From Dendrocalamus latiflorus (lineage: Eukaryota; Streptophyta; Magnoliopsida; Poales; Poaceae): a stretch of DNA of 64,000 nucleotides. This document shows positions 22,839 to 34,358 of this stretch, in pieces. Under the pieces are notes generated by a model that saw only the letters and a list, made by a program, of their open reading frames with translations, was not told where the DNA came from and ran no database searches. Location: positions 188,501 to 252,500 of the forward strand of contig CM029613.1 in assembly GCA_017311315.1 (NCBI GenBank), read 5' to 3'. The position numbers were made by a program, and so were the translations under genes. The first letter of the stretch is position 1, and every line of letters starts with the position of its first letter.

Positions 22839-23398
22839 CAGGCCTGGCCCTGAGGGGGGGGCGAGTGGGGCGGCCGCACCGGGCCCCCAAAATTCAGGGG
22901 GCCCCAATGGTACATATACATAGTATATATACTATGTATTAATGTATACTATCCGACTATCCGTCTTCGGTCTTCCGAATTCCCGGCCGGCCGACTTGGC
23001 GACTTCTCGTCTTTGGTCTTCAGCGGCGACAGCGTGACTGCGTGAGCCCAGGCTCTCCACGGCAAGCAGTCTGCCAGTCTCGTCTTGGAATCGAGTCAAA
23101 GGTGGCTTACTGGCTTCAGTTTGCAAGATACAACTCGCATCTGCGTGATCCCTTTCTGTTTGTCCATTTATCACTTATCAGGACCATATTTGGAACGCGA
23201 AATTTTTTTTCTGATTCCAGCTTCATGTGGCAGAAAACTCTTTGATATGAATTTTTCTTTAATACATAACGCATTTTAAGTGTTTGTTGGTAAATTAGAT
23301 ACATATATATGTGTATGTAGATTTATATTTAGATATTTATATTAGTCCGTCTATTTCTAGTTTCGCCTTGAACCCCTAAAATTCCAGGACCGGCCCTG
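22839..23398. mobile_element. Non-autonomous hAT element, 560 bp
   Basis: The ends CAGGCCTGGCCCTGAG and (minus strand) CAGGGCCGGTCCTGG are flanked by an 8-bp duplication, GGTTGACT, at 22831-22838 and 23399-23406. Just inside the left end is the G/C-rich text GGGCCCCCAAAATTCAGGGG. The interior is A/T-rich and has no transposase. Confidence 0.87.
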
Positions 23399-23406
23399 GG
23401 TTGACT

Positions 23407-24511
23407 CTAGCACTGTATGGACGTGCCCGCCACCGCCGCAATTGGATGGATTTGTTTCGCTCCCTGTTGCTACCGTGTGCTACTTGAACGCGTTTGCCGC
23501 AATTGCCGGGACAATTAGATATCTAACGTTAGATATCTGGTGTACGTACGTTCGCAGCTGCTAAAATGGCAGGTCATGAGCTGTGGATAATTAGTACTGG
23601 TATTTCTACAAGGAGCTAGCCAGGTAGCTAAATGAATTGTCCTTTTCAGTCCTAGCTAGCTGTGTACATGCAGCGAAAGATGCCCCGCCGGCCCGACCAC
23701 ATTGCATGCATGCAACAGCAAAAGAATGCCACGCACGCCAGGGAAGGGGAGGGAGACGCTCCTGTGCTGCGTGTTTTGCCTGGTATGTCGACAAGGACAC
23801 ATCAGAAACAGTAGCAAATTAAGACTCTAGTACATACCACCGGCCTTGTTTTTTCTCTCTTCGGATTATAGATTTTGGTTTATGTTTTATGTTTTTTATC
23901 TGGGTTTTTTAGATAGTAGTATGTTACAGAGACGCTGATATAGACGGTATATACGGTATTTTGACCTTTTGGAGGAACCAAAAGAACGAGAGACATGATG
24001 AGATGAGTAGAGGTAGCATGCAGTGCTACGCAGCGCGCATGTATAGGTACATGCATACATATATACAAACAGACAAACTACGCCACGTCAGCTGAGCTAT
24101 GCTACATACTGTATGTATGGCTTCAATTCCATTCCTTCGATGCAGCAGCAGCAGCAGCAGCAGCATGCGTTGGACTGCGACTGCATTCGCATCTGCGTTT
24201 TGCATGGCAACGTAACATTCCCAGAGCTAGCGCTTTATAAGCTCTGAATGGCCTGCTTTTGCTTTAGTCTTTAATCTAGCTTCCTCCCTCCCTCCCTCCC
24301 TCCAAAAGAAGAGAAAGCCATCGGCCGCGACTCGAGTCTGATGAAAGCAGCTGTCCATCCGCCGAGAGGCCCAGCTGCTGCTGCTGCTGCTGGCATGCTA
24401 CTCCATCCATCCATCGATCATTAACCCCAGAGGCAGAGCCAGAGGCAGAGGCAGATCCTCCTCCTCGGACTCGGAGAGGCAGAGGAGTGGCCAACACCTC
24501 CGATCCCTCCC
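23407..24511. other. Upstream region of the receptor kinase gene
   Basis: This contains the presumed promoter and leader of the gene that starts at 24512, with GCA repeats at 24143-24165 and a CCCT repeat at 24282-24302. No separate gene is supported. Confidence 0.4.
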
Positions 24512-27500
24512 ATGGGCTTGGGCTTGGCCATGGCTCCTCTCATCCTCTCCTTCCGCCTTCTTCTTCCCCTCTACATCGTTACGAATACGATCCCACTGCT
24601 CTTCTTCTCCATGGTCCACTTCCAGCCCTCCCCTTGCCTCGCCATTGCAACTCACCACTACTCTCTCCGGAAGCAGGCCGCCATCCTTGTCTCCATCAAG
24701 GACTCCTTCTCTCCGCCTATCCCGCCGCCGCTGCAGGCCTGGACCCTCGCCAACTACGCCTCGCTTTGCTCCTCCTGGCCCGGCGTCGCCTGCGACCCCG
24801 CCGAAAACCGCACCGTCGTCTCGCTCGACATCTCCAGCTACAACATCTCCGGCGCGCTCTCCCCGGCTCTCGGCGACCTTGCCGACCTCCAGTTCCTCTC
24901 CGTTGCCGCCAACTCCATGGCCGGCCAGCTGCCGCCGACCATCACCGCCCTCATCAGCCTGCGCCACCTCAACCTCTCCAACAACCAGTTCAACGGCACT
25001 TTGGCCACCCTCAACTTCTCCGCCATGCTCAACCTCCAGGTGCTCGACGTCTACGACAACGACCTCGCCGGCCCGCTCCCGGAGGCCGGCCTCCCAAGCC
25101 TCCTGCACCTCGACCTCGGCGGCAACTTCTTCTCCGGCAGCATCCCGCCCAGCTTCGGGCGCTTCAGGGCCATCGAGTTCCTCTCCGTCGCCGGCAACAG
25201 CCTCGGCGGGGCCATCCCGCCCGAGCTCGGCAACCTCACCACCCTGCGGCAGCTCTTCCTCGGTTACTTCAACCAGTTCGATGGCGGCATCCCCGCCGAG
25301 CTCGGCAGGCTGACCAACCTGGTCCACCTCGACCTGGCCAGCTGCGGCCTGCAGGGGGAGATCCCCCCGTCGCTCGGCGACCTCACCAGCCTCGACACGC
25401 TCTACCTCCAGACCAACCAGCTCAACGGCACCATCCCGCCGTCGCTCGGCAACCTCACCGGCCTCAAGTTCCTCGACGTCTCCAACAACGCGCTCACCGG
25501 GGAGATCCCGCCCGAGCTCGCGGAGCTCAGGGAGCTCAAGCTGCTCAATATGTTCATCAACCGCTTCCGCGGCGGCATCCCGGAGTTCGTCGCCGGGCTC
25601 GAGTCCCTCCAGGTCCTCAAGCTGTGGCAGAACAACTTCACCGGAGCCATCCCCGCGGCGTTCGGCAGCGTCGCGCCGCTCCGCGAGGTCGACCTCTCCA
25701 CCAACCGGCTTACAGGGGAGGTGCCGCGCTGGCTGTGCGCTCGCGGCGAGCTCGAGATCCTCATCCTCCTCGACAACTTCCTCTTCGGGCCGGTGCCGGA
25801 GGGGCTCGGCGCGTGCCCGACGCTGACGCGGGTGCGCCTGGGGCAGAACTACCTGACCGGCCCGCTTCCCCGCGGCTTCCTCTACCTGCCGGCGCTGACC
25901 ACCGTGGAGCTGCAGAACAACTACCTGACGGGGCAGTTCCAGGAGGACACCAGCAGCAGCCCGGCGAAGCTGTCGCTGCTGAATCTCTCGAGCAACAGGT
26001 TCAACGGATCGCTCCCGGCGTCCATCGGCAACTTCTCCTCCCTGCAGACGCTTCTCCTCAGCGGCAACCAGTTCGACGGCAGGATCCCGCGGCAGGTCGG
26101 CCGGCTCAGGCGGCTGCTGAAGCTGGACCTGAGCGGCAACAACCTCACCGGCGAGGTCCCCCGCGAGGTCGGCGAGTGCACGTCGCTGACGTACCTGGAC
26201 CTGAGCGTGAACCAGCTGTCCGGCGCGATCCCGGTGCGCCTGGTGCAGATCAAGATACTCAACTACCTCAACGTGTCGTGGAACAAGCTCAACGAAAGCA
26301 TCCCGAGGGAGATCGGCGGCATGAAGAGCCTGACCGCCGCCGACTTCTCCCACAACGACTTGTCCGGCCGCGTGCCCCAGAACGGGCAGTTCGCCTACTT
26401 CAACGCGTCGTCGTTCGCCGGCAACCCGCGGCTGTGCGGGCTGCCGTCCAACCCATGCAACCTGACGTCCGGACCGCAGCAGCTCTGGCCGGACGAGGGC
26501 GGCCAGGGCCAGGGGAGGAAGGGGGGGCCGCGGTTCGTGGGTCGGTTGAAGCTGTTGGCGGCGCTGGGTCTCCTGGCGTGCTCGGTGGTGTTCGCGGCGG
26601 CGGCAGTGGTGACGACACGGTCGGCGATGGTGCGGCGGCGTCGATCGTCGTCGAGCAGGTGGCGGATGACGGCGTTCCAGAAGGTGGCGTTCGGGTGCGA
26701 GGACGTGGTGCAGTGCCTGAAGGAGAACTGCGTGGTGGGGCGCGGCGGGGCCGGGGTGGTGTACCGCGGGACGATGCCCGGGGGGGAGTGCGTGGCGGTG
26801 AAGCGGATCGTGGCGGTGGGGGACGGGGGCTTCTCGGCGGAGGTGCAGACGCTGGGGAGGATCCGGCACCGGCACATCGTGCGGCTGCTGGCCTTCTGCT
26901 GGAGCGGGAGCGGGAGGGATGGCAAGGAGGAGGCGGAGAAAGGGACGACGAAGCTGCTGGTGTACGAGTACATGGTGAACGGCAGCCTGGGGGAGATGCT
27001 GCACGGCGGGAAGCGCGGCGAGTACCTGACGTGGGCGATGCGGCTGCGCGTGGCGACGGAGGCGGCCAAGGGGCTGTGCTACCTGCACCACGACTGCTCG
27101 CCGGCCATCCTCCATCGCGACGTGAAGTCGAACAACATCCTCCTGGACGGCGACCTGGAGGCGCACGTGGCGGACTTCGGACTGGCCAAGTACCTCCGCG
27201 GCAACGGCGCATCCGAGTGCATGTCCGCCATCGCCGGCTCGTACGGATATATCGCGCCAGGTATGTATGCATGCATGCGCGCGCTGCTTCTTCCATGCAT
27301 CTACGTCTTGTCGTCTCCTGCTCCAGGATTCATCTTACTTCATCGTCATCGTCATCTCATCTCATCTCCGGCCCATAACTTTGCTTTGCCTGCATTGTCA
27401 TCTGACTCATCTCTCGCTCGGATCCATAGCTAGCTCGCTGGTCACTGACACCATCCATCCATCCCAATATACGCACGTACATACATACATATACTGTCAT

Positions 27501-29748
27501 GTATAGCACTAGCACACATTGCAAGATAGATAGATATAAAGGAAGTGCTTCCTTTTAGCGCCATCACGAGGTCTGTCCTTTCACGTACGTACGTCTTATC
27601 ATTCTTTCTATCCTCTAGCCAATTTTGCCACGTGAATTATTTACAACCTTTCTTCAGAATAGAAAAAGGAAAGGAAAGGAAATATTCAGGAATTAACCTC
27701 GCCTGCTGGCTAGCTAGCTTGGGTTGTGTACGTATGTCCTAGTTTACTCAGAATTAATGTACATACATCTGCTCCGCATGCATGGATCGATCCGTCCTAT
27801 GTATGCCACTGTAAGCCTGCACTCACTACTATTAGGCTCACTCGCTCTGTCACACGGTCGAAGTTGCGTATAGATCGAGTGGTGTAACACCACATATATA
27901 TATATATATATACACTGCTTGCATACGGTACGTACGGCTTCCTCTGACGATGCTGCATTTGATCGATGGGCATACGGTAAACTAGGCGGTGGTGGAGGTG
28001 GGGTGACGCGATGGCCTTGTAGGTAGACCAATCATCCATCACTAGCTAAGCTAAACTGACATGCATGCTAGTACTCCTATATGAGTATTCTTTTCATGCA
28101 TGTGGGGAGAGAGAGGAAAGAGACAAGGTAGCATGCATGCAGAGGTGGATCGGATCGGACGGATGGTCGGATTACTTGAGCTACTGCAGCAGAGGTGGTA
28201 GCGAATAACAAATGGAGGACAGGACGCTAGCGGCTAGAACTAAAGCAGAAGAGAGGAGAGGACAGCCTCTGATGATGATGACTAGACTCCTCAAACGAAG
28301 AGCCTTGCAATTGCCCCAGCAGCAGCAGGAGGATCTCTCCTTTTGCTTTTGCTTTTGCTTTTGCTTTTGAATGCTCACTCGATCCCGCAAGCTCTGCTTA
28401 CATAGTTACATGTCACGCAGCTAGGGAATTTTCCTGATGATCCCTCTTCCACTGGCCCATTATTCCTTTTACAGCTTGCCAGCCTCACTGGACTAGTGGC
28501 CGTCCTAGCTAGCTTTTTTTCCTGTTTTATTACTCAATCCACTGCCTTAGCTTGCTCAGCTCTTTTTTGACCAGACTAATCATCATTCAAATCACTTGCC
28601 GCACGTTTTATACTGGAAATAATCCACACCTTTGACAGCTCTGCATCCATCGATCACTTTCTCGATGGAGCACTACCACTCACTTAGCTGCACAGGATCA
28701 CACGTACTTAATTAGCATATATGTGTAATCTATCGGGAACTCCTTTATCATATCAAAAGGTACGTGTCAGCAGCACCGGGGGTCCACATGCATGCTGTAC
28801 TACGTGTAGTATGGCCTTTATAGGCTTTACGTCTACTCTACTTTGTTATACTTTGTACTAACACAGTGCATGGCGTTATAACCTTTGTATGGTCGTCTCG
28901 TCTTAGACAGGAAGGAAGCTTTAAAATCCTAAAAAGAAGAAGGCACGTGCATGGTCGATCGAACAGCTAGCTCAAGAATGGCAAAGACTCTTTTGATCCT
29001 GGCCCTGGCCCCCCTCTTTACCATGCATCATTCATATCGAGCCCTTTGTATTGTAGCTATGCTATGCTATGCTATGCTGACCACCTACTATTAATCCCTT
29101 CATTTTACTCACAAAGCGATATATAGACCATCTTTCATTCAAACGGGCGGCCGTACGTTCTCCTGCTGCATGAATGAATGCAGAGCTAACTTTACTTTGC
29201 TCCAAAGCCACCAGCGTACTAGGTGGGCGTGTAGATTGGACCATATATAGAATCCAAAGGCATGCGTATATATGCTCACTGCGATAAAAGCAAGTGACTT
29301 TATAGTTTTCTTCTATCGTAGACTAATTGCTGCATGCATATAAGTGTGTACATATGTACGTATCTCCGTGCATGTATACTTATGTGTGTTTGTATGGATG
29401 GATGCAGAGTACGCGTACACGCTTCGGGTGGACGAGAAGAGCGACGTGTACAGCTTCGGGGTGGTGCTGCTGGAGCTGATAACGGGGCAGAAGCCGGTGG
29501 GGGAGCACCTGGGGGAGGAAGGCATGGACCTGGTGCAGTGGGCGCGGGCGCGGAGCAAGGACGCCGGGGTCGCGGGGATCCTCGACCCGCGGCTGGCCAT
29601 GGCCGGCGGAGGCGTGCCGCTGGCGGAGGCGATGCAGGTCCACTTCGTCGCCATGCTCTGCGTCCAGGAGCACAGCGTCGAGCGCCCCACCATGCGCGAG
29701 GTCGTCCAGATGCTCGAGCAGGCCAAGCAGCCACCCCCCATCGCATGA
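24512..29748 (+). CDS. BAM3: CLV1/BAM-type leucine-rich-repeat receptor kinase (BAM3-like)
   Basis: Exons 24512-27260 and 29408-29748 join in frame (GCGCCAG|AGTAC, giving APEYAY) across a 2.1-kb intron to give 1029 residues. The product has a hydrophobic N-terminus and an LRR cap (SLCSSWPGVAC). About twenty extracellular LRRs follow (to about residue 640), then a transmembrane segment (about 681-702) and a kinase domain. Kinase features are the glycine loop GRGGAG (743-748), K764, HRD 868-870 (RD type) and DFG 888-890. The single intron in the kinase domain, just before EYAYTLRVDEKSDVYSFG, is typical of the LRR-XI group. Phrases such as LLDNFLFGPVPE, ILNYLNVSWNKLNESIP and GEPLH-like kinase text place it closest to BAM3, a plasma-membrane receptor for CLE peptides in phloem and meristem signalling. 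The upstream ATG was chosen; others at 24530 and 24611 are possible. A 922-residue antisense frame is a GC shadow. Confidence 0.94.
27261..29407 (+). other. Intron of the BAM3-like gene
   Basis: This is a 2147-bp intron bounded by GTATGT and GATGCAG. It holds a TTTTGC repeat (28338-28370), a CTATG repeat (29056-29080) and an AT repeat near 27895. I see no exon or gene in it. Confidence 0.85.
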
Positions 29749-30178
29749 TGATGCAAGCTCGATCGCCCAACGCACGATCGATCGAGGCGTACGTGCGCGC
29801 TGATGCCCGATGTGACGATGACCAGTAGTGTGCAGGGCCGGCCGGGCGGGCGGAGGAGCAGCAGATTGTCAACTTTTTTCTACTACGGCGTCCGTCCGCC
29901 CTGCCCAGCTGCCCTGTACCTACTCGTCATTCATGTGCAATTTTACGATCCAGTACTAGTTGTATTACACCTATGTACGTACGTCGGCTCCTTAATTTCT
30001 AGTTGTGACCCATCTCCATGCAGTGCACACGACTCCGGAATCAACCTAACCTAACCTAGGCATGCATGCATGTATACATCGGCAGTGCTTCCACTTTTCT
30101 CTCTAACAAGAGTTACGCTAATATCAAAGCAAATGAAAAGTTAAGTAACATCTATCCATCATTCATCATGCTTTAAAA
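29749..30178. other. 3' flank of the BAM3-like gene
   Basis: This probably contains the 3' UTR. No other feature was seen. Confidence 0.4.
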
Positions 30179-30210
30179 CTAGCTGAACGCCTGTGCGTTG
30201 CTACATATTC
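30179..30210 (-). mobile_element. Helitron-like 3' terminus on the minus strand
   Basis: Read on the minus strand, the sequence is GTAGCAACGCACAGGCGTTC followed by AGCTAG and then T. This is the arrangement of a plant Helitron 3' end (GCAACGCACGGG-type hairpin, CTAG, host T). The hairpin is weakened by mutation. The element would extend to higher coordinates and so would include the minisatellite and the PH-gene remnants. I did not find its 5' end. Confidence 0.55.
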
Positions 30211-30316
30211 TTAAAATTTATCATACTAAATATTTTAAAATTCACAGGTGGTAAAAATTTTTAGAATATGCATACAAACATGTTCTAAAAGTTTTTAAAT
30301 CCATCAATTAAGTCAA

Positions 30317-30588
30317 AAGCCGTCGATCACACCTCGTGGTCATAAGTCGGAAGATATCAACCACACCTCGTGGTCGTAGGTTGGGAGCCCTCGAGCACAC
30401 CTCATCGTCGTAAGCCGGAAGCCGTCGACCATCGCACGTGATCGTAGGTCGGGAGCAGTCGACCATCGCTGGTAGTCGTAAATTGGCAGCGGTCGACGAT
30501 CGATCGTGGACCTAAATCGGGAGGCTTCGATAATGACTCATGGTCGTACATCGGAAGCCGATAACCATCGTTTGTGGTCGAAAGATGC
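30317..30588. repeat. 34-bp minisatellite, eight units
   Basis: Eight units of exactly 34 bases run without interruption. A typical unit begins AAGCCGTCGACCATCG and continues TGGTCGTAAGTCGG. Units differ at several positions each, so the array is old. A 16-base direct repeat, ATGCGTATCTTGGTTC, occurs at 30585-30600 and again at 30626-30641. The second copy is part of a PH-domain exon, so the array joins that exon through a duplicated exon segment. Confidence 0.93.
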
Positions 30589-30601
30589 GTATCTTGGTTC
30601 A

Positions 30602-32424
30602 AACCTTGACGGCTCAACACGTAAAATGCGTATCTTGGTTCTTTTTCATCTTCCGGCACAAAGTTCGGAAGCTGCCCTACTTCAACAGTATCGCATAGCA
30701 GCGTGGATTCTTGTGGACTCACATCTGAAATGCATTACGCTCTGTATCAGCTAAGGTTCAAGTTCAGCGAGACAAGTGCATGATAACTTGACTTCCACCA
30801 AAAGAGTCTAGTCAGTCAATCTGCCCATGTACGGCATGCCAAGAGAAATGTGACATCGATTTTGTGTGCGTATTGAGCACGTACGCTGCATATTCATCTA
30901 TGATTGGATGAGCAACCCGTCGTATTTCCAAAAATGAAAGCTTTACCTGTAGACTTCAGATAATAGTATATACAGTACTGCCCTTGTAGAACAACAAAGC
31001 GGGGAAGCCAAGTTGGACGCATTTGGACCCTTGGACACCCGAAATTCCATTTTTGGACCCCAAACGAAACAAATTCCAAATCTGGACCCCGGCCGACCGC
31101 GCGACCGCCGCGTCTCGCCACGTGCCCTGGTCGTGCGGTGTGGTACCGCACGACCGCACTGTTCACGGGTCATGCGGTACCACACCGCACGACCTCGCCG
31201 CCGACCGCGCACTGCCTGAGCGCACGACTCCCTGCTTGACCGCACGTCCGGGCAGCGCGCATTAACAACGATTTATTCTTGAGCGCACGACCCTTCAAGA
31301 TTAACAACGATTCAATAAACTCGATACCGCATTGGCCACTACGCATCTTGTCCCCAGAAATTCATGTGAAATGCAGTAGAGAGGTGATCAAAGTGTATAC
31401 TACTACGCATAGTTAGTGCAGCTGACTAAGTAGTAAGTACCAAATGATTTACCTCCTCGTAGCAGGGAGTCGTGCGGTCAGGGAGTCGTGCGCTCGGGCA
31501 GCGCGCGGTCGGCACGAACGTGCGCTCGGCCAGCTGGTCGCGCGGTCGGCGGCGAGGTCGTGCGGTGTGGTACCGCACGACCCGTGAACAGTGCGGTCGT
31601 GCGGTACCACACCGCACGACCGGGGCACGTGGCGAGACGCGGCGGTCGCGCGGTCGGCCGGGGATCCAGATTTGGAATTTGTTTCATTTGGGATCCAAAA
31701 ATGGAATTTCGGATGTCCAGAAGTCCAAATACGTCCAAAATTCGGAAGCCAATAATCGACGTCAGCATCATCCATTATAGGTGGTTCTCCAGGAGTTGAG
31801 TCCATCTCTACATGCAACAAGAGATCATAGTCATCATCAGTCTCGATTCTTGAACAGTTTCCACAGGAATGAAGCAATGGGGAGGAAAAACAGAAGCGCA
31901 CAAGCTTCTTACACTTCAAATATAGAGATATCCAGAAAGGCGTGCATATCTCAAAACTTCATCAATATTTTCCAACCTGGAAGACTGATCTATATCAATC
32001 ACATACGACGAAACACAAATACACTGAATATAAAACACTCGTGTTTAGGTGAAAAAGCAGTCGCACGTCTAATTGTCCACACTAACTTTGTATCTTAGCA
32101 TGTGAAATAACAGGGGAATTTATCATACCGAGCTTTTAACTCTTTCGTCAGCATCAGCAATTTCGGTCCGTAAAGATTCTACTTCAGCTCTGGTTAATTC
32201 GACCTGCTACCAATGAAAAATGTTATTGTTATAAGGTAGTAACTCATGATATCAGGCAGCAGCAGGGTATGAAACTTCTGTACTGATAACGTAGTAACCT
32301 TGTCATCATGCTCTTTGCTGGAAGACCACCTGTTGATCCGAGCGTTTTTAACATTATGTATTTCATGTTCTTGCTTATTGGGCCATGTGAAAATACACCT
32401 AGACTCATATTGGTCATCGTCCAC
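30602..32424 (-). pseudogene. Broken coiled-coil plus PH-domain gene fragment
   Basis: Minus-strand pieces keep exon order and splice borders. They are a possible exon near 32424-32290, 32203-32129 (VELTRAEVESLRTEIADADE, coiled coil), 31976-31915 (LENIDEVLRYARLSGYLYI), 31807-31744 continuing at 31002-30947 (GEPPIMDDADVDYWLP, then RFVVLQGQYCIYYYLKST), and 30724-30602 (VSPQESTLLCDTVEVGQLPN, then FVPEDEKEPRYAFYVLSRQG). The later parts form most of a PH domain like that of plant coiled-coil/PH proteins of unknown role. Damage includes a TGA after LYI, an apparent one-base deletion before GEPP, and a 732-bp foldback element inside the PH exon. The 3' end of the gene is replaced by the minisatellite. 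It is probably a captured fragment, given the Helitron-like end at 30179. Confidence 0.78.
31012..31743. mobile_element. Foldback/Mutator-like element, 9-bp target duplication
   Basis: Two arms of about 230-280 bases (31012-31258 and 31461-31743) are near-perfect reverse complements, separated by about 200 bases. Each arm also holds an internal palindrome built on GTCGTGCGGTGTGGTACCGC. The flanks carry a perfect 9-bp duplication, GGAAGCCAA (31003-31011 and 31744-31752), the size typical of Mutator-like elements. Removing the element and one copy of the duplication restores a continuous PH exon, which confirms the borders. No transposase is present. Confidence 0.9.
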
Positions 32425-32990
32425 CTACGAGCAAGTTGTATTCACCGATTTTGATTTTGGCTCGGTTTCGGTGCACCTTTCCTTCAAACTGAAATGGATC
32501 TCAAATTTGGTCATGATTTTCATGATCGTTTATTAGAATAAGTTCTTGATAACCTAGATAAGATCCTTGCAAAATTTTGTATCATTTGGATCTACGGATC
32601 AAAAGTTCTATCAATTTTTGGATTTGAAATCGGGTTGAAAACACTATTGGTTCCTAAAATTACTGCAGCAACGGTTTGCCCGGGTTACTGTAGATTTACT
32701 TGATTTTACTGTTTATAGCGATCAGACTGCTAAAACGGAGGTTGGACCACCCGGAGAGAGGTCAGACCGCATCCTTCATGAAAGTCAGACCACCGAGGGT
32801 TGTTAAAATGTGTTTTGCTTTATTTTGATTGGATATTTTTCTTATAATTATTTGTCTCCGATCTTCATAGTTTTTATAGCTACTGGAGTAAATTTTTTTG
32901 CTTCCAATCAAATAAAAAGATTGAAAAGCCTCAAAATTAATTAGGTATCTATTCACCCTATTTAGTCGTCATACTCGATCCTATAATCTC
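32425..32990. repeat. Dispersed repeat family 1, copy C (partial)
   Basis: It starts abruptly at CCTACGAGCAAGTTG, which matches an internal point of copies B and D, and continues with shared phrases and GGTCAGACCG motifs. Its sharp start marks the junction with the PH-gene fragment. Confidence 0.5.
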
Positions 32991-33727
32991 AAAGTGTAGA
33001 CCTTGATGAGAAAAAGGCAGATACGCAATACATCTCGGCTTGGCTATAGTGATATCTGAATTGAGTCGAGCATGGATCCTTATCGAGGAACGAAAAAAAT
33101 TGTGAGATCATATAGAGGAATGATACATTGTACATAGTCATTGTGTGTGGCGAGATGCTTCTGGTGCTGCTGAGATTGAGACGAAGACAAGTTAGGCGAG
33201 AAGTTGGGCCATGGTAATGAAGAAGATATCTGTACATGTAACAGTTACGAAGTGCGTTTTGGAAATTGTATGCACAGTAAAGGAGTCAGTGCCTTGTACT
33301 AGTAGCGGCTGTTATCTCAGATGGAGTGCATACTACTGGTGCGTAGCTACTGTGTATTCGTACAAAACACACGGCATGTAAAAAAAAAGTAAGGGATAGT
33401 ACAGTAGGGAATTAAAGGCTAGTGAAGATGGTGCAGAGAATCAGGTGTTACCCCAGATATTGCCACGTAACCGTGTCCAGGGAGGGCCTCACACATACAT
33501 CAGGCCCTCCTCCTCCTCCACAGATAGAAATGGCTTCCAGTTGGGGCGGAGCATAGCAATCGAAGGAACGAGCATCTGATTCGTGCATTTGTAGCAGCCA
33601 AGCTTGTGCGGGAATAATAGATTACTAGGTTGGTTGGGCAAGAATGGCGAATATCATCATGCGCTGCCACCGTTGTTGTTGTTGCTCCAACCTGTTGGGG
33701 GCCCTGTAAAGCCTAGCCTCCCCCCTC

Positions 33728-33758
<31 letters not shown>

Positions 33759-34358
33759 TTGGTGAGAATGGATCCTCACAAAAGCAGTTTGGAGAGAACC
33801 GATCTGCACAAATTTGTTTTTTTTACTGTGGTTGCGAGGAACATTTTGAGACAGACTGGCTGTGTAACCTCTTGATGCGTGATTTATTTATTGTTGTTGT
33901 TTTTGTCGCCTATGTTCAGATTTGGGCGAGGCACAAGTCAATATTTGTCAGTCCGCGAGAAGATGGGATCTACAATCACATCTGATCTGATCTAGCATGC
34001 ACATGAATGCAAGGCCGATCGCTGCGACGATCCGATCCGTCTGGAACGGATCGATGAACAAGCGTGGTGGCATGCAGCCGTTTGCGCGTGTTTAGACTGA
34101 TGAGTTAGCTTACCTTACCTCCTGTCCTGGGAGAGGAGGAAATGACCATGCTGGACCCGCGCACCGACGACGACTCCTTCTCCCTCTCCCTCGACAGAGA
34201 GAGGAAGGGGGCAAAATGGTAAAGACGAAGAGCGAGCGACCTCCCTCCCCACCTCAGCCATTCCCTTCGATAAAACATTGCCGAGTCGAGTGCACTCACC
34301 ATCCTGCCTCAGCTCAGACCCCGGCCTAGCCTAGCCTCACCTCACCTCACCGCCGACC
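32991..34358. other. Upstream region of the NDPK gene
   Basis: This contains a CTTT microsatellite (33731-33759) and the presumed promoter and leader of the NDPK gene, with CT-rich and AGCCT-rich sequence from 34180. No other gene was recognised. Confidence 0.4.

Noticed and set aside
24398..27166. 922-codon antisense open frame and a 963-codon frame in another phase over the receptor kinase
   Set aside because: Only the 24512 frame has LRR and kinase motifs; the others follow from the high G+C at third codon positions.
28328..28371. CRISPR-like regular short repeats
   Set aside because: Simple TTTTGC microsatellite; CRISPR arrays are not expected in a plant nuclear genome.
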